From JBFMAI01 sp040755725 (GTDB lineage: Bacteria; Planctomycetota; Phycisphaerae; UBA1845; Fen-1342), in NCBI GenBank assembly GCA_040755725.1, contig JBFMAI010000040.1:248001-312000 (forward strand): a stretch of 64,000 bases of DNA, in the 5' to 3' direction. Under the pieces are notes generated by a model. The model was not told the DNA's origin. It worked only from the letters and a program-made list of their open reading frames with translations, and searched no databases. This document shows, in pieces, positions 34,152 through 42,835 of the stretch (the stretch's first letter is position 1; each line of letters begins with the position of its first letter). The translations under genes and the position numbers were made by a program.

Positions 34152-34601
34152 AAGGCAGGCGTCGGCCGGCGCGCCCGTGGTGCCGCGGCCCGACGGTAAC
34201 GCGGAGTGCTCCGCGCGGACGTGGTGGCGGAGCTGCTCGGCGGCCTCATCGTGGCCGTACGAACCCCCGTCGGGAGAGTGAGACCGCAAGTCTGAGGCTG
34301 AACGTCCCATAATAATGGATTTTCGCGCCGGGAGAAGTCTTCGCCCAAGGGCCCGCGGCGGTACGCGAGAACTCCCGCCCTTGCCGGGCGTACCTCCGGT
34401 AGGAGAGGTGGCGCAATTCTCTTGCGCTGACAGAACCCAGCCGCCTTCTGCTCCGCCACCGCGGACGCGACAACAGGCTGTTCGGACGAACGTGCCGCGG
34501 CGGCCCGGCCGGCAACTCCGAGCGCAACTTCAACGCGGGTCCGGCCGATGGAGTATAATGCCACGTTCCGGCCGCGCCGGGCCGGGACTCAGGAGTGATC
34601 G
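34152..34601. other. Intergenic region with possible RNA structure and a promoter
   Basis: No convincing gene. Between about 34330 and 34435 there is a run of hairpin-forming segments, such as GGGAGAAG...CTCCC, CCCGCCCTTGCCGGGCG and GCGCAATTCTCTTGCGC. A TATAAT promoter for the next gene is at the right end. Confidence 0.5.
34554..34559 (+). promoter_or_regulatory. -10 box of the exported protein gene
   Basis: Perfect TATAAT 43 bp before the ATG at 34602. TTCAAC at 34529-34534 is a weak -35 candidate with a 19 bp spacer. Confidence 0.55.
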
Positions 34602-35804
34602 ATGACCGGAGCGACGTTCAGCAAGTACTTTATAGCGGCCGGCTTGGGCCTGAGCCTGGGGGCTCCGACCGCGCTCGGACAGACCTATGCGCGGACCTTG
34701 GACTACCTGATTGAGCGCCCCGCGGAGCGCGGCCCGTCAGCGAACGTCGGCGGCCTCTACACGGCGTCCTTCCGGCCGCTGACGATGACGCAGTCGGACG
34801 TATCGATGCTGGGACAGAACCAGTATGGATTCCGTGGACGGCAGCGCCCACCTCACCTGGGAGCGCGTTGGGCCCAGCGCATCCAACCCGAGAAATACAG
34901 GAGCGGCAATGACTTGGTCACACAGCGCACACCCAATTTCGGCCGCGGATTGGCCCCGGGCGACCTGGGTTTGAGCTCGGCGCTGGCCGCTCCCGGACCA
35001 TTGTCGTTCTACGGCGGGACGGCGGACTACGGGCGGTCCTTGGCCGGTGTCACGACCCCCATGGCGCTCTTTCTGCCTTCGCCCGCCATTCCCATCGGGT
35101 TCGTCCCGTCCATCACCGCCCAGGAACATACGCCCCGGCCCGAGACGACTCCGTTTCAGCAGGCCTTCGGCCTGTTGCCCGAGCCGAGTGAGCCCAAGGG
35201 GCAACCGCTCAAGCTGCCGGCCGACCGACTGAACGACCGAACAGACCAGTTGGCCCAGACGGCCGAGCGCGACGGTCTGGCCCTGTTCAAGAAGGGCACC
35301 GTGGAAGCCCGTGACGCCCGCACCGGGCGGCACCCCAATTGTGCCGACTGCGCCGAGAAACTCGCCGCCGCCATCCAGCGTCTCAAGATGGCTCGCATCC
35401 TGGACCGCAAAGCCGCGCTCCCAGTTCTCCTGGTGGCGCACGCCCTGCTCGAGCAGGAGCAGGCCACGGCGGCCGTCTATTACCTGACCGACGCGTTCCA
35501 GCGCGACCCGGGCATCTTCGAGACCGCCCCCCGGGAGCTGGACCGCTATTTCGGCGATGCGGGGGACGACGGAGCGACATCCGGCGTTCTGGAGGCCCAA
35601 CTCCGCCGCTATCGGCGTGTGGCGGACCTGAACCCCGAGGCCCCGGACGCCCTCATCCTGCAAGCCTACTGCGCCTGGCGGCTGGGCGAAATGGAAAGAG
35701 CACGCCAGACGCTCGATCAACTCGACACGCTGGCCTTGAGCGGCGCCAAAGTGTCGGGCGAATTGCTGGACTTCGGCACGGCCCTGCGGAAGGCATTGCG
35801 ATGA
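34602..35804 (+). CDS. Exported protein of unknown function with TPR-like end
   Basis: The 400-residue protein starts with a signal peptide (YFIAAGLGLSLGAPTALGQ). The middle (about 45-220) is Gly/Pro-rich with no recognised domain. The C-terminal 150 residues are helical with TPR-like spacing: AEKLAAAIQRLKMARILDRKAA, ALLEQEQATAAVYYLTDAF, AYCAWRLGEMERARQTLDQL; a CADC pair is near 246. GGAG lies 7 bases before the ATG and TATAAT 43 bp upstream. Such proteins often assist envelope assembly, but nothing here proves it. It is followed by the sugar dehydratase gene after about 57 bp. Confidence 0.7.
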   Translation: MTGATFSKYFIAAGLGLSLGAPTALGQTYARTLDYLIERPAERGPSANVGGLYTASFRPLTMTQSDVSMLGQNQYGFRGRQRPPHLGARWAQRIQPEKYRSGNDLVTQRTPNFGRGLAPGDLGLSSALAAPGPLSFYGGTADYGRSLAGVTTPMALFLPSPAIPIGFVPSITAQEHTPRPETTPFQQAFGLLPEPSEPKGQPLKLPADRLNDRTDQLAQTAERDGLALFKKGTVEARDARTGRHPNCADCAEKLAAAIQRLKMARILDRKAALPVLLVAHALLEQEQATAAVYYLTDAFQRDPGIFETAPRELDRYFGDAGDDGATSGVLEAQLRRYRRVADLNPEAPDALILQAYCAWRLGEMERARQTLDQLDTLALSGAKVSGELLDFGTALRKALR

Positions 35805-35861
35805 GGCCGTGCTCGGTCTTGTTCAGTGGCAGGGGCGGAACGACGGCGGCCTGCAACCGGC

Positions 35862-37913
35862 ATGAGTGAAACCGAGCAGACGACACGATGGGCCGGGTGG
35901 ACCGAGTGGTCCCGCCGCCACCTGGCCGCGCTGAGCATCGCGTGCCACGCGCTGCTGTTCGTGATCTCGTGGTTCCTGGCATTCGGGCTGGCGTACAACT
36001 TCAAGGCTTCGGCAACGCTGGGGCGCCCCTTCGTCTGGGTCAAGTCGCTGTTCACGCAGGTGGCGCCGGCGGTAACCGAAGAGTCCGACTGGCTGATTGA
36101 CTTTTTTCTGCCGCTCCTGCTGCCCGTCGTCGCCATCAAGCTGACCGTGTTTGTCGTGCTGGGGCTGCACCGGGCCTCGTGGCGTTATGTCAGCCTGCGG
36201 GATGTGTTTGCCGTCGCCCGCGCCAGTTGGTGGGGTTTTCTCGGCATCTTCCTGCTGTACTACGGGCTTCAGAACACCCGCCTCATCGGGCTCAACCTGC
36301 ACACCTTCGGGGAGAAGTTCCCCGACTCGGTCTTTGTCCTGGATTTCGCCGGCACCATCGCCCTGGTCTGCGGCGCGCGGCTGGCGGTGCGCCTTTACCA
36401 CGAGCAAGTCCGTCCGGGCGCCGAGGGGGTGGCGCCGAAGCTGATCATCCTCGGCGCCGGGGACGCGGGCGAGAACGTCGTCCGCGAAATCCTGCGCATG
36501 CCGGTCCTGCGCTACCGCGTGGTCGGGTTCCTGGACGACGACGAGGTCAAGTGGGGCGCCCAGATTCACGGCTTCGAGGTGCTGGGCCCGATCGCCGACG
36601 TCAAGAAGGTCTGCGAAGAATACGACGTCGACGAAATCCTCATCGCGATCCCCTCGGCCAGCCGCGAGCGGCTGCGGCAAGTGGTCGAGCTCTGCCAGGG
36701 CACCAACCTGCGGTTCAAGACCCTGCCGGCCCTCTCCGACCTCATCTCCGGCCGGGCCTCGGTCAAGGAAATCCGCGACGTCGACATCAACGACCTGCTC
36801 GGCCGGGCCCCCGTCCGGCTGGACGAGAACGAAATCGCCAAGTTCATCCGCGACCGCGTCGTGATGGTGACCGGCGCCGGCGGCTCCATCGGCGCGGAGA
36901 TGTGCCGACAGGTCGTCGTGTTCAACCCCCGGCGTCTGATCCTGCTGGAGCGGGCCGAGCAGGGGCTGTTTCCCATCGACCAGGAGCTGCGCCGCGGGCA
37001 CCCGCACCTCGACATCGTGCCCTGCGTCGGCGACGTCAGCGATGCCGGCCGGCTGGAGTGGATCTTCAAGCACGAACGGCCCAGCGCCGTCATCCACGCC
37101 GCCGCCCACAAGCACGTCCCGATGATGGAATACAACCCGGGCGAGGCGCTCAAGAACAACATCCGCGGGACGCGGACCATCGCCGATATCGCGGACCGGT
37201 TCGGCTGCGAAAAGCTCGTGATGATCTCGACCGACAAGGCCGTGAACCCCACGAGCATCATGGGGGCCAGCAAGCGGGTCGCCGAAATGTACATCCAGGC
37301 CCTGGACGCCCGCTCGAAGGTCCAGTTCGTCACCGTCCGCTTCGGCAACGTCCTGGGCAGCAGCGGCAGCGTCATCCCCATCTTCCGCGAGCAAATCGCC
37401 CGCGGCGGCCCCGTCACCGTAACGCACCCCGACATGGTGCGCTACTTCATGACCATCCCGGAAGCGGCGCAACTGGTGCTCCAGGCCGCTTCGATGGGTC
37501 ACGGCGGCGAAATCTTCGTCCTGGACATGGGCGAACCCGTGCGGATCGTGGACCTGGCCCGCCAGATGATTACGCTGTCCGGTTTCCGCCCCGACGTGGA
37601 TATCCGCATTGAGTTCACCGGCATGCGGCCGGGGGAGAAGCTCTACGAAGAGCTGGCGATCGACGGGGAAAACGTGGCCCGCACGGCCCACCCCAAGATC
37701 GGCATCTGGAAGAACATCCCCGTGGACTACGAGTACATCACCGCGCAGATCGACCGATTGCTGGCGGACGCGGACGAGCTCAGCCGGGACGAAGCCCGCC
37801 GCCGCCTGCGCGAGATCGTCCCCGAGTTCCACTTGGAAGCCCCCCCGGCGCGGCCGGCCGGCGCCTCGAACGGCTGCGTGGCGGCCGCCAACGCCCGGGT
37901 GGCCCCGGCCTGA
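35862..37913 (+). CDS. Membrane-bound nucleotide-sugar dehydratase, PglF/WbpM/CapD type
   Basis: The 683-residue protein has four N-terminal membrane helices (residues about 20-150), a first Rossmann domain (LIILGAGDAGENVVREI) and a C-terminal extended SDR domain with VTGAGGSIGAEMCRQ. The active site reads STDKAVNPTSIMGASKR, in which Met takes the place of the usual SDR Tyr, as in the PglF/WbpM 4,6-dehydratases. These convert UDP-GlcNAc to a 4-keto-6-deoxy sugar for polysaccharide or protein glycosylation. I used the ATG at 35862 (MSETEQTTRWAG); an in-frame ATG 36 bases earlier is less likely. Length matches the family. Confidence 0.9.
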   Translation: MSETEQTTRWAGWTEWSRRHLAALSIACHALLFVISWFLAFGLAYNFKASATLGRPFVWVKSLFTQVAPAVTEESDWLIDFFLPLLLPVVAIKLTVFVVLGLHRASWRYVSLRDVFAVARASWWGFLGIFLLYYGLQNTRLIGLNLHTFGEKFPDSVFVLDFAGTIALVCGARLAVRLYHEQVRPGAEGVAPKLIILGAGDAGENVVREILRMPVLRYRVVGFLDDDEVKWGAQIHGFEVLGPIADVKKVCEEYDVDEILIAIPSASRERLRQVVELCQGTNLRFKTLPALSDLISGRASVKEIRDVDINDLLGRAPVRLDENEIAKFIRDRVVMVTGAGGSIGAEMCRQVVVFNPRRLILLERAEQGLFPIDQELRRGHPHLDIVPCVGDVSDAGRLEWIFKHERPSAVIHAAAHKHVPMMEYNPGEALKNNIRGTRTIADIADRFGCEKLVMISTDKAVNPTSIMGASKRVAEMYIQALDARSKVQFVTVRFGNVLGSSGSVIPIFREQIARGGPVTVTHPDMVRYFMTIPEAAQLVLQAASMGHGGEIFVLDMGEPVRIVDLARQMITLSGFRPDVDIRIEFTGMRPGEKLYEELAIDGENVARTAHPKIGIWKNIPVDYEYITAQIDRLLADADELSRDEARRRLREIVPEFHLEAPPARPAGASNGCVAAANARVAPA

Positions 37914-37965
37914 AGAGCGTACGACGACCGGTGGGTCGCCCCGCGCGCTGCCCAGGCATCGCGTA

Positions 37966-37971
37966 TATAAT
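37966..37971 (+). promoter_or_regulatory. -10 box directly before the riboswitch
   Basis: TATAAT within TATATAAT. A transcript starting about 6-8 bases downstream would begin at the first bases of the fluoride-type aptamer at 37975. No strong -35 is visible in the GC-rich sequence before it. Confidence 0.6.
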
Positions 37972-37974
37972 CAC

Positions 37975-38063
37975 GGCGGCGATGGGGTTCGCCGCGCCCC
38001 CTCTCCGGGCAACCGGCCGGGGCAAACCGCCTGCCTACCCTGACGGGCTGATGACCCCTGCTG
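37975..38063 (+). ncRNA. Fluoride (crcB-type) riboswitch
   Basis: The order of conserved parts matches the crcB motif. First comes GGCGGCGATGGGGTTCGCC, whose GCGGCG (37976-37981) pairs with CGCCGC (37990-37995). An extra hairpin GCCCCCTC...CCGGGGC follows, then AAACCGCC, then GGGCTGATGACCCCTGCTG (38045-38063). The GGGGT of the first loop can pair with ACCCC of the last segment, which is the long-range pseudoknot of this class. The known minimal example has GGCGATGAGG, AAACTGCC and GGGCTGATGGCCTC in the same order. It begins right after a TATAAT box. No clear terminator follows, so the switch mechanism is open. Confidence 0.82.
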
Positions 38064-38182
38064 GACGGCGTTGACATCCGGCGGTGGTTCCCAGTCCGGA
38101 CGCCCCACGAGCGCCACACGCCGGGAGCTGCTACGATCGGGCGGTGGGCTTGGGCCACCAACCCGACGCGGAAGTCGAGTCC

Positions 38183-38572
38183 ATGGAGCCGCGCGATCTC
38201 GGACGGTGCCATCACTGCGGCGAACTGCTCGCGGTCCACGGTCACTTTGTCAGCGAGGGGTACCAACACGAGGAGTGCTACTGCCGGGCTTGCGGCCACA
38301 TCGAGCGTCAAGCGGTCCACTTGCGCCTGGACGATCCCGCCTGGCGAAAGCTCTACGAACGCCGGCAGAAGCTCATCGCGCGCGGGCCGAGCGCCCACGG
38401 CGGTTTCCTGAAACGCCACCGTAGCGACGCCAAGGCCGCGCGCCGCTGGGTGGAGGAGATCTTCTGCCTGGGCCGACGCTTGATGGAGGCCGACCTCCTT
38501 GAGAGGCCGATGGAGAGTCGGGGCCTGGACCCGCAGCGCGGGCGGGGAACCGCGGGGGAGCAACCCTCGTGA
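38183..38572 (+). CDS. Zinc-ribbon protein of unknown function
   Basis: The 129-residue protein begins MEPRDLGRCHHCGELLAVHG and has a CXXC pair, then C-Y-C-R-A-C about 21 residues later (EECYCRACGHIE), a likely one-zinc ribbon. The rest is basic and helical (RKLYERRQKLIARG, AARRWVEEIFCLGRRLM). The start is the first ATG; a frame-open extension to GTG 38084 would add 33 residues of little character. Its stop overlaps the GTG of the dynamin-like gene, so the two are coupled. It is the first gene after the fluoride-type riboswitch. No family name can be given. Confidence 0.65.
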   Translation: MEPRDLGRCHHCGELLAVHGHFVSEGYQHEECYCRACGHIERQAVHLRLDDPAWRKLYERRQKLIARGPSAHGGFLKRHRSDAKAARRWVEEIFCLGRRLMEADLLERPMESRGLDPQRGRGTAGEQPS

Positions 38573-40761
38573 ACGCGTACCATCGCGGCGCCATCGGCGC
38601 CACGTTCCGGTCCATCGACAAGCGGCTGGCGGAGATCGAGGCGATCGTGCTGGCCGTCGGCGGGCAGTCGCCCCTTTCCGGCTACGCCTTCGACGTGGGA
38701 CCGATGGAGCGCCAGGCCATCGCCGGCTACCTGCAACGACTCCGCGAGAAGATGTGGTCGGCCATGAGACGCTTTGAGGTGCCGGCCGGCGGGCGACGCG
38801 TCAGCGCCGCGTGGGCGATCCGCACGACCCTAATCAGCGTCCTGATCGACTTGGCGGAAATCGAACCCCGGCGAGTGGGGGGGTACGGTTGCCTCGACGC
38901 CGTCGCGGGCACCACGCTGGCCGGAATCCTGGCGGACCTGCGGCGGCTGGCCAATGGGCTGGAAGCCTATGTGCGCCGCGCACAGGGCGAAAACCTCGCC
39001 GAGCGGCTCGCCCGTCTCGAGACCGCGCCGGCCGATCGGGACGCGCTGGCGACCATCGAGCGCATCATCACGCGACATGGGCTGGTCGAATTGCGCCCGG
39101 TGCTGGACATGGTCCTTTCCCGCCTGGAATCCACCGAGTTTGAGATCGCCTTCTTCGGGCGGGTCAGCTCCGGAAAGTCCTCGTTGCTCAACTACCTGCT
39201 GGGCCGCGACGTGCTGCCCGTCGGCGTGCTCCCCGTCACCGCGGTCCTGACCCGCCTGCGACCGGCGGACTGCCCGGAACTGGTAGTCCGCTCCCGGATC
39301 TCGCCGCCGCAGCGCCTGCCGGTGGAGCGCATCGCGGAGTTCGTTACTGAGGAAGGCAACCCGAACAACAAGCATCAGGTCACCGAAGTCGAGGTCGGCT
39401 GGCCCAACCCGCGGCTGTCGCCCGGCGTCGCGTTCATCGACACCCCGGGCGTGGGCTCGCTCGCCACGTTCGGCGCGGCCCAGACCAAGGCGTACTTGCC
39501 GCGCTGCGACCTCGGCGTCCTGCTCGTGGACGCCGGTTCGAGTCTGAACCACGAGGACCTGGCGATCTTGCAGGGCTTCTACGACGCGGCCATACCGGCC
39601 ATGGTGCTGATGAGCAAGGCCGACCTGCTGACCCGTCCGGACCGCGACCGCGTCATCGGCTACATCAAACACCAAACCGCCGACGTGGCCGGCGGCGACG
39701 TGCCGGTGTTCCCGGTCAGCACGCGCGGCCCCGATGCGGCGTTGACCGACGCTTGGTTCGACGAGCAGATCGGCCCGTTGGTCGCGCGCCACCGCGGGCA
39801 CGCCGCCGCGTCGATTCGCCGCAAGATCGCGAATCTGGCGGAAACGGCGGCCGCGTATGTGGCCGGCAAGCTCGACCGGGCCCGGGCGACCCTCGGGGTC
39901 GAGACCACGTTCGACCCCGCGAAGGCCCAGCGGCTCTTGGCGGCGGCGGCCGAGCACCTGGCCGTCGTGGCCGCACGGGTGACCGAGCCGCCCGATCAGG
40001 GCGTGGCGGAACAGGTCGCCGAACTGGCCGAGAGCGCGTCGCGGGCGCTGGTGGAGCAAGCCCGTCGCGGCACTGGGTCGCCGCGCCCGCTGGCCGCACA
40101 GGCCCGGCGCACGCTGGCCGGAATGGCCGACGAGACCCGCGGACAGATCACGGCACTGGGCGAGCGGCTGGGGACAATCGTGCGAGAACTATCCGATTCA
40201 CTCGGAATGTCTCCAGCAACCTGGTCACCTGCGGCCGAGACGACTTCCGCCTCCCGGCCTCTTTTCCCGTCAGCGCGCGACGCCGCACCGCCCTCCCCCG
40301 TGACCCGGACAAGTCGCGGGGAGGTCGATTCCCCGCCGCAGTCCGTCGTGGAGGAGGTTCTCGCCACGCTCGCGCCGCTCCCCCCGGCGGATGAGACGCG
40401 GTTGCGCGAAATCCCCGATCTGCGCTGCGCGCGAATGCTCGCGTGGTGGCCCGGTCTGGCAACGTGGCTCCTGCGCCGCCGCATCCACGACCGCGGCGGT
40501 GCGGCGCTCTGGTCCCTCTTCAGCGACCATCGCGCCAGGCTGCGCACTTGGCTGGCCGATAGCCTGGAGCGGCTGACCAACGCCTACGAGGCCCAGGCCG
40601 CGCTCTACCGCGAGCGACTGCGTGACGGCGGCGACGGCGAGCCGGGCGGTGAGTCGATCGAGGAACTGGAAACCGATCTCGAGCGGCTTGGACAGATCGC
40701 ACCGCGCCCCGCCGCCGGGCCCCGGCACGGCGGCACGTCGCGCGTGGTGACCGGTCTGTAG
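38569..40761 (+). CDS. Dynamin-like GTPase
   Basis: The 730-residue protein has a helical N-terminus of about 190 residues and a dynamin-type G domain: G1 GRVSSGKSSL from residue 197, a Thr in PVTAVLTRL for G2, G3 DTPGVGS from 291, and SKAD at 349-352 in place of the usual T/NKXD. The C-terminal half is helical stalk-like sequence, with one hydrophobic-aromatic stub near LAWWPGLATWLLRRR that could touch membrane. Bacterial dynamin-like proteins remodel or protect membranes. It starts at GTG 38569, overlapping the zinc-ribbon stop. Function in this organism is unknown. Confidence 0.82.
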   Translation: MNAYHRGAIGATFRSIDKRLAEIEAIVLAVGGQSPLSGYAFDVGPMERQAIAGYLQRLREKMWSAMRRFEVPAGGRRVSAAWAIRTTLISVLIDLAEIEPRRVGGYGCLDAVAGTTLAGILADLRRLANGLEAYVRRAQGENLAERLARLETAPADRDALATIERIITRHGLVELRPVLDMVLSRLESTEFEIAFFGRVSSGKSSLLNYLLGRDVLPVGVLPVTAVLTRLRPADCPELVVRSRISPPQRLPVERIAEFVTEEGNPNNKHQVTEVEVGWPNPRLSPGVAFIDTPGVGSLATFGAAQTKAYLPRCDLGVLLVDAGSSLNHEDLAILQGFYDAAIPAMVLMSKADLLTRPDRDRVIGYIKHQTADVAGGDVPVFPVSTRGPDAALTDAWFDEQIGPLVARHRGHAAASIRRKIANLAETAAAYVAGKLDRARATLGVETTFDPAKAQRLLAAAAEHLAVVAARVTEPPDQGVAEQVAELAESASRALVEQARRGTGSPRPLAAQARRTLAGMADETRGQITALGERLGTIVRELSDSLGMSPATWSPAAETTSASRPLFPSARDAAPPSPVTRTSRGEVDSPPQSVVEEVLATLAPLPPADETRLREIPDLRCARMLAWWPGLATWLLRRRIHDRGGAALWSLFSDHRARLRTWLADSLERLTNAYEAQAALYRERLRDGGDGEPGGESIEELETDLERLGQIAPRPAAGPRHGGTSRVVTGL

Positions 40762-40905
40762 CCGGACACAAAGCGGTTGCACGTTGGTCGGCGCGTCCCC
40801 AGGCACTGGTCAGTGCCCGGCAGTCAACCCCACGGGCCGTTGACCGGGACATCATTCACGGTAAGAGGCGCGGGCCGCCGGCACATGGTCCGTGACCGCG
40901 GGCGG

Positions 40906-41283
40906 TCACGAGCAGTTCGGGCGTGGACTTGTCTGGCGGCGCGCCGCGGCCAGCGCGCGCGTCAGGGTCTCGGCGGCCGGCTCCAGGTTCACCGGCGGCT
41001 GAAACTCCACGCCGATCCGGCACATGCCGTCATCGTCGAGCGCCCGCCGCACCACGCGGGCGTGGGAGCTGATCCGCCAGGTCATGTTGGGGGCGAGGTC
41101 TACTTCCAGGGTGAGGTACTCGCCAACCTTGCCGGCACGCCGGGCGGACATGCGCAGGCCGGCCCCGCCGGGCGAGATGTCCAACATCTCGCAGTGCCCT
41201 TCGTGCGATCCAGACCGCCAGCGCACCGGGCCCGAGGCCGGTACGCGAATGTACCGTCTTCTGTCCAGATACCGCGTCAACAT
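40906..41283 (-). CDS. PilZ-domain protein
   Basis: The 125-residue protein has the two PilZ signatures: RRRYIRVPA near residue 8-16 (RXXXR) and DISPGGAGL near 39 (D/N-X-S-X-X-G). It should therefore bind cyclic di-GMP. GGAAGGAG lies just upstream of the ATG at 41283; the longer frame is discarded. It contains nothing but the PilZ domain, so it probably works by contacting a partner. Two HD-GYP-type proteins lie elsewhere in the window. Confidence 0.88.
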   Translation of the reverse strand: MLTRYLDRRRYIRVPASGPVRWRSGSHEGHCEMLDISPGGAGLRMSARRAGKVGEYLTLEVDLAPNMTWRISSHARVVRRALDDDGMCRIGVEFQPPVNLEPAAETLTRALAAARRQTSPRPNCS

Positions 41284-41661
41284 GCGGTGCTTCTCCTTCC
41301 CCGGCGTTATCCGACGGAACCGGCGCGGGGTCGCGCACGGCGCGGCTCGGCGGCCGGTTCTGCCTCCGGATCTCCAGGGGCGGCTTCCCCAACGGACCGC
41401 CCAGTGTTGTGCTCTTCGGCGCGCGGGGCAGTGGTGTTCAACGGGCTGGAAAGCCGGCCGGCGCAAGACCTGCTTATGACGCCCGCCCAGAATGCGGGCG
41501 CGTCCAGTGCCGTACCGTCGGTTTTCGCGGAAGTGGCGACGGCTATCGGAACCGCGGCAGCGGACCTATCCCGTCGTGCCGCCCATAACCCGGGTGCTCG
41601 GAGCGGCCGGTCATCCCCTCAGGCAATTGCCCTTGCCGCGCTCGGCGGACCGTCGGTCCCG

Positions 41662-42459
41662 TCATCCGAAGAGGACGTCCCGCATTCCGTACAGCCCAGC
41701 GGGACGGCCGGCCACCCAGCGTGCGGCCCGCAGGGCGCCGGCGGCGAACGCATCGCGCGCGAACGCCCGGTGTCGAATCGTGAGCGACTCATCGTCCGTG
41801 GTGAAATGGACCTCGTGCTCGCCCACGATGGCCCCCATGCGAAGGGCGTGCACGCCGATCTCGCCGCGCCGCCGGGGCCCGCACGCGCCCTGACGTCCGT
41901 GAATGGCGGCGTCGACCGACGAGTGCCCGCGGGCCCGGCACACGGCGTCGAGCAAGGCGCCGGCGGTCCCGCTGGGAGCGTCCATCTTGCGGCGGTGGTG
42001 CGTCTCGCAAATCTCGACGTCCCACATTTCGTCCAGCCGCCCGGCGAGGTCCTCCACGACGGCCAGCATGAGATTGACGCCGGTGCTCATGTTCGGGGAC
42101 CACACGAGCGGGATATGTTGGCCGGCCTCGCGGAGCCGGGCGTGTTGAGCCTCCGATAGCCCGGTCGTGCCGCTGACCAGGGCCACCCGGTGGTCCGCGC
42201 ACCACTGCGTCCACGCCATGCAACCCGCGGGTGACGTGAACTCAATGAGGACGTCACACGCCGACGGCACCGTCGTGCCCACCGCCACCCCCAGTGCGGC
42301 CACGCCGGCGACCAGTCCGGCGTCGTGGCCGCAACGGGCGTCACCGGGTTCGCTGACCGCCGCCACGATCTCGAAGCGCGGGTCGGCGCCGGCCAACCGT
42401 AGCAAGGTTGTTCCCATCCGCCCCGTACACCCTGCGATGGCCACCCGCGTTGCGCTCAT
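41662..42459 (-). CDS. dapB: 4-hydroxy-tetrahydrodipicolinate reductase
   Basis: The 265-residue protein matches DapB, which reduces the dipicolinate precursor with NAD(P)H in lysine and diaminopimelate synthesis. Features are VAIAGCTGRMGTTLLRL (nucleotide-binding), EFTSPAGC, VSGTTGLSEAQ, SPNMSTGVNLML, and the catalytic ETHHRRKMDAPSGTA. Its ATG overlaps the stop of the TPR gene (ATGA), so it is translated as part of that minus-strand unit. Length is normal. Confidence 0.95.
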   Translation of the reverse strand: MSATRVAIAGCTGRMGTTLLRLAGADPRFEIVAAVSEPGDARCGHDAGLVAGVAALGVAVGTTVPSACDVLIEFTSPAGCMAWTQWCADHRVALVSGTTGLSEAQHARLREAGQHIPLVWSPNMSTGVNLMLAVVEDLAGRLDEMWDVEICETHHRRKMDAPSGTAGALLDAVCRARGHSSVDAAIHGRQGACGPRRRGEIGVHALRMGAIVGEHEVHFTTDDESLTIRHRAFARDAFAAGALRAARWVAGRPAGLYGMRDVLFG

Positions 42460-42782
42460 GCTATGGCCTCCCGCATCTTGCGCATCTCCGCCGCCGCATG
42501 GGCATCCCCGTTCGCCTCGGCTGCCGCGATGCCAACCTCCAGCGTTGCCGCCGCCTCGCCGCGCCGGCCCCGCCGCAGTAGCGCGCGGGCCTTCTGGAAG
42601 TAGGCCGCCGCGTACCGGGCGTCGATCCGCAGCGTCTCGTCGAAGGCGGCGATGGCCTCGTCCCAGCGCTCCAGGCTCACGTATTCCAGCGCCAGCCCGT
42701 ATTGGGTCAGCGGGTCAGCGGGTAATGCAGCCGCGAGCTGCCGAAGCTGCTCCAGGCGCGGACTGGTGGGTGGCAGCGACAT
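42456..42782 (-). CDS. Small TPR protein
   Basis: The 108-residue protein has about two TPR units (PLTQYGLALEYVSLERWDEA, AYFQKARALLRRGRRGEA). No signal peptide. The ATG at 42782 gives the first recognisable protein sequence; the longer frame is Arg-rich. It overlaps dapB by 4 bp. It is likely a protein-protein adaptor of unknown partner. Confidence 0.7.
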   Translation of the reverse strand: MSLPPTSPRLEQLRQLAAALPADPLTQYGLALEYVSLERWDEAIAAFDETLRIDARYAAAYFQKARALLRRGRRGEAAATLEVGIAAAEANGDAHAAAEMRKMREAIA

Positions 42783-42835
42783 CCGGGCGTCCGGGGCCGA
42801 CCGCGCTCTCACGCCGCGCGACCGCCAACGTGGAG

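Noticed and set aside
37975..38063. A cyclic di-GMP (GEMM-I) riboswitch
   Set aside because: GGGCAAACC resembles part of that class, but the ACGCAAAGCC and GGTAGC blocks are missing, while all fluoride-class blocks are present in order.
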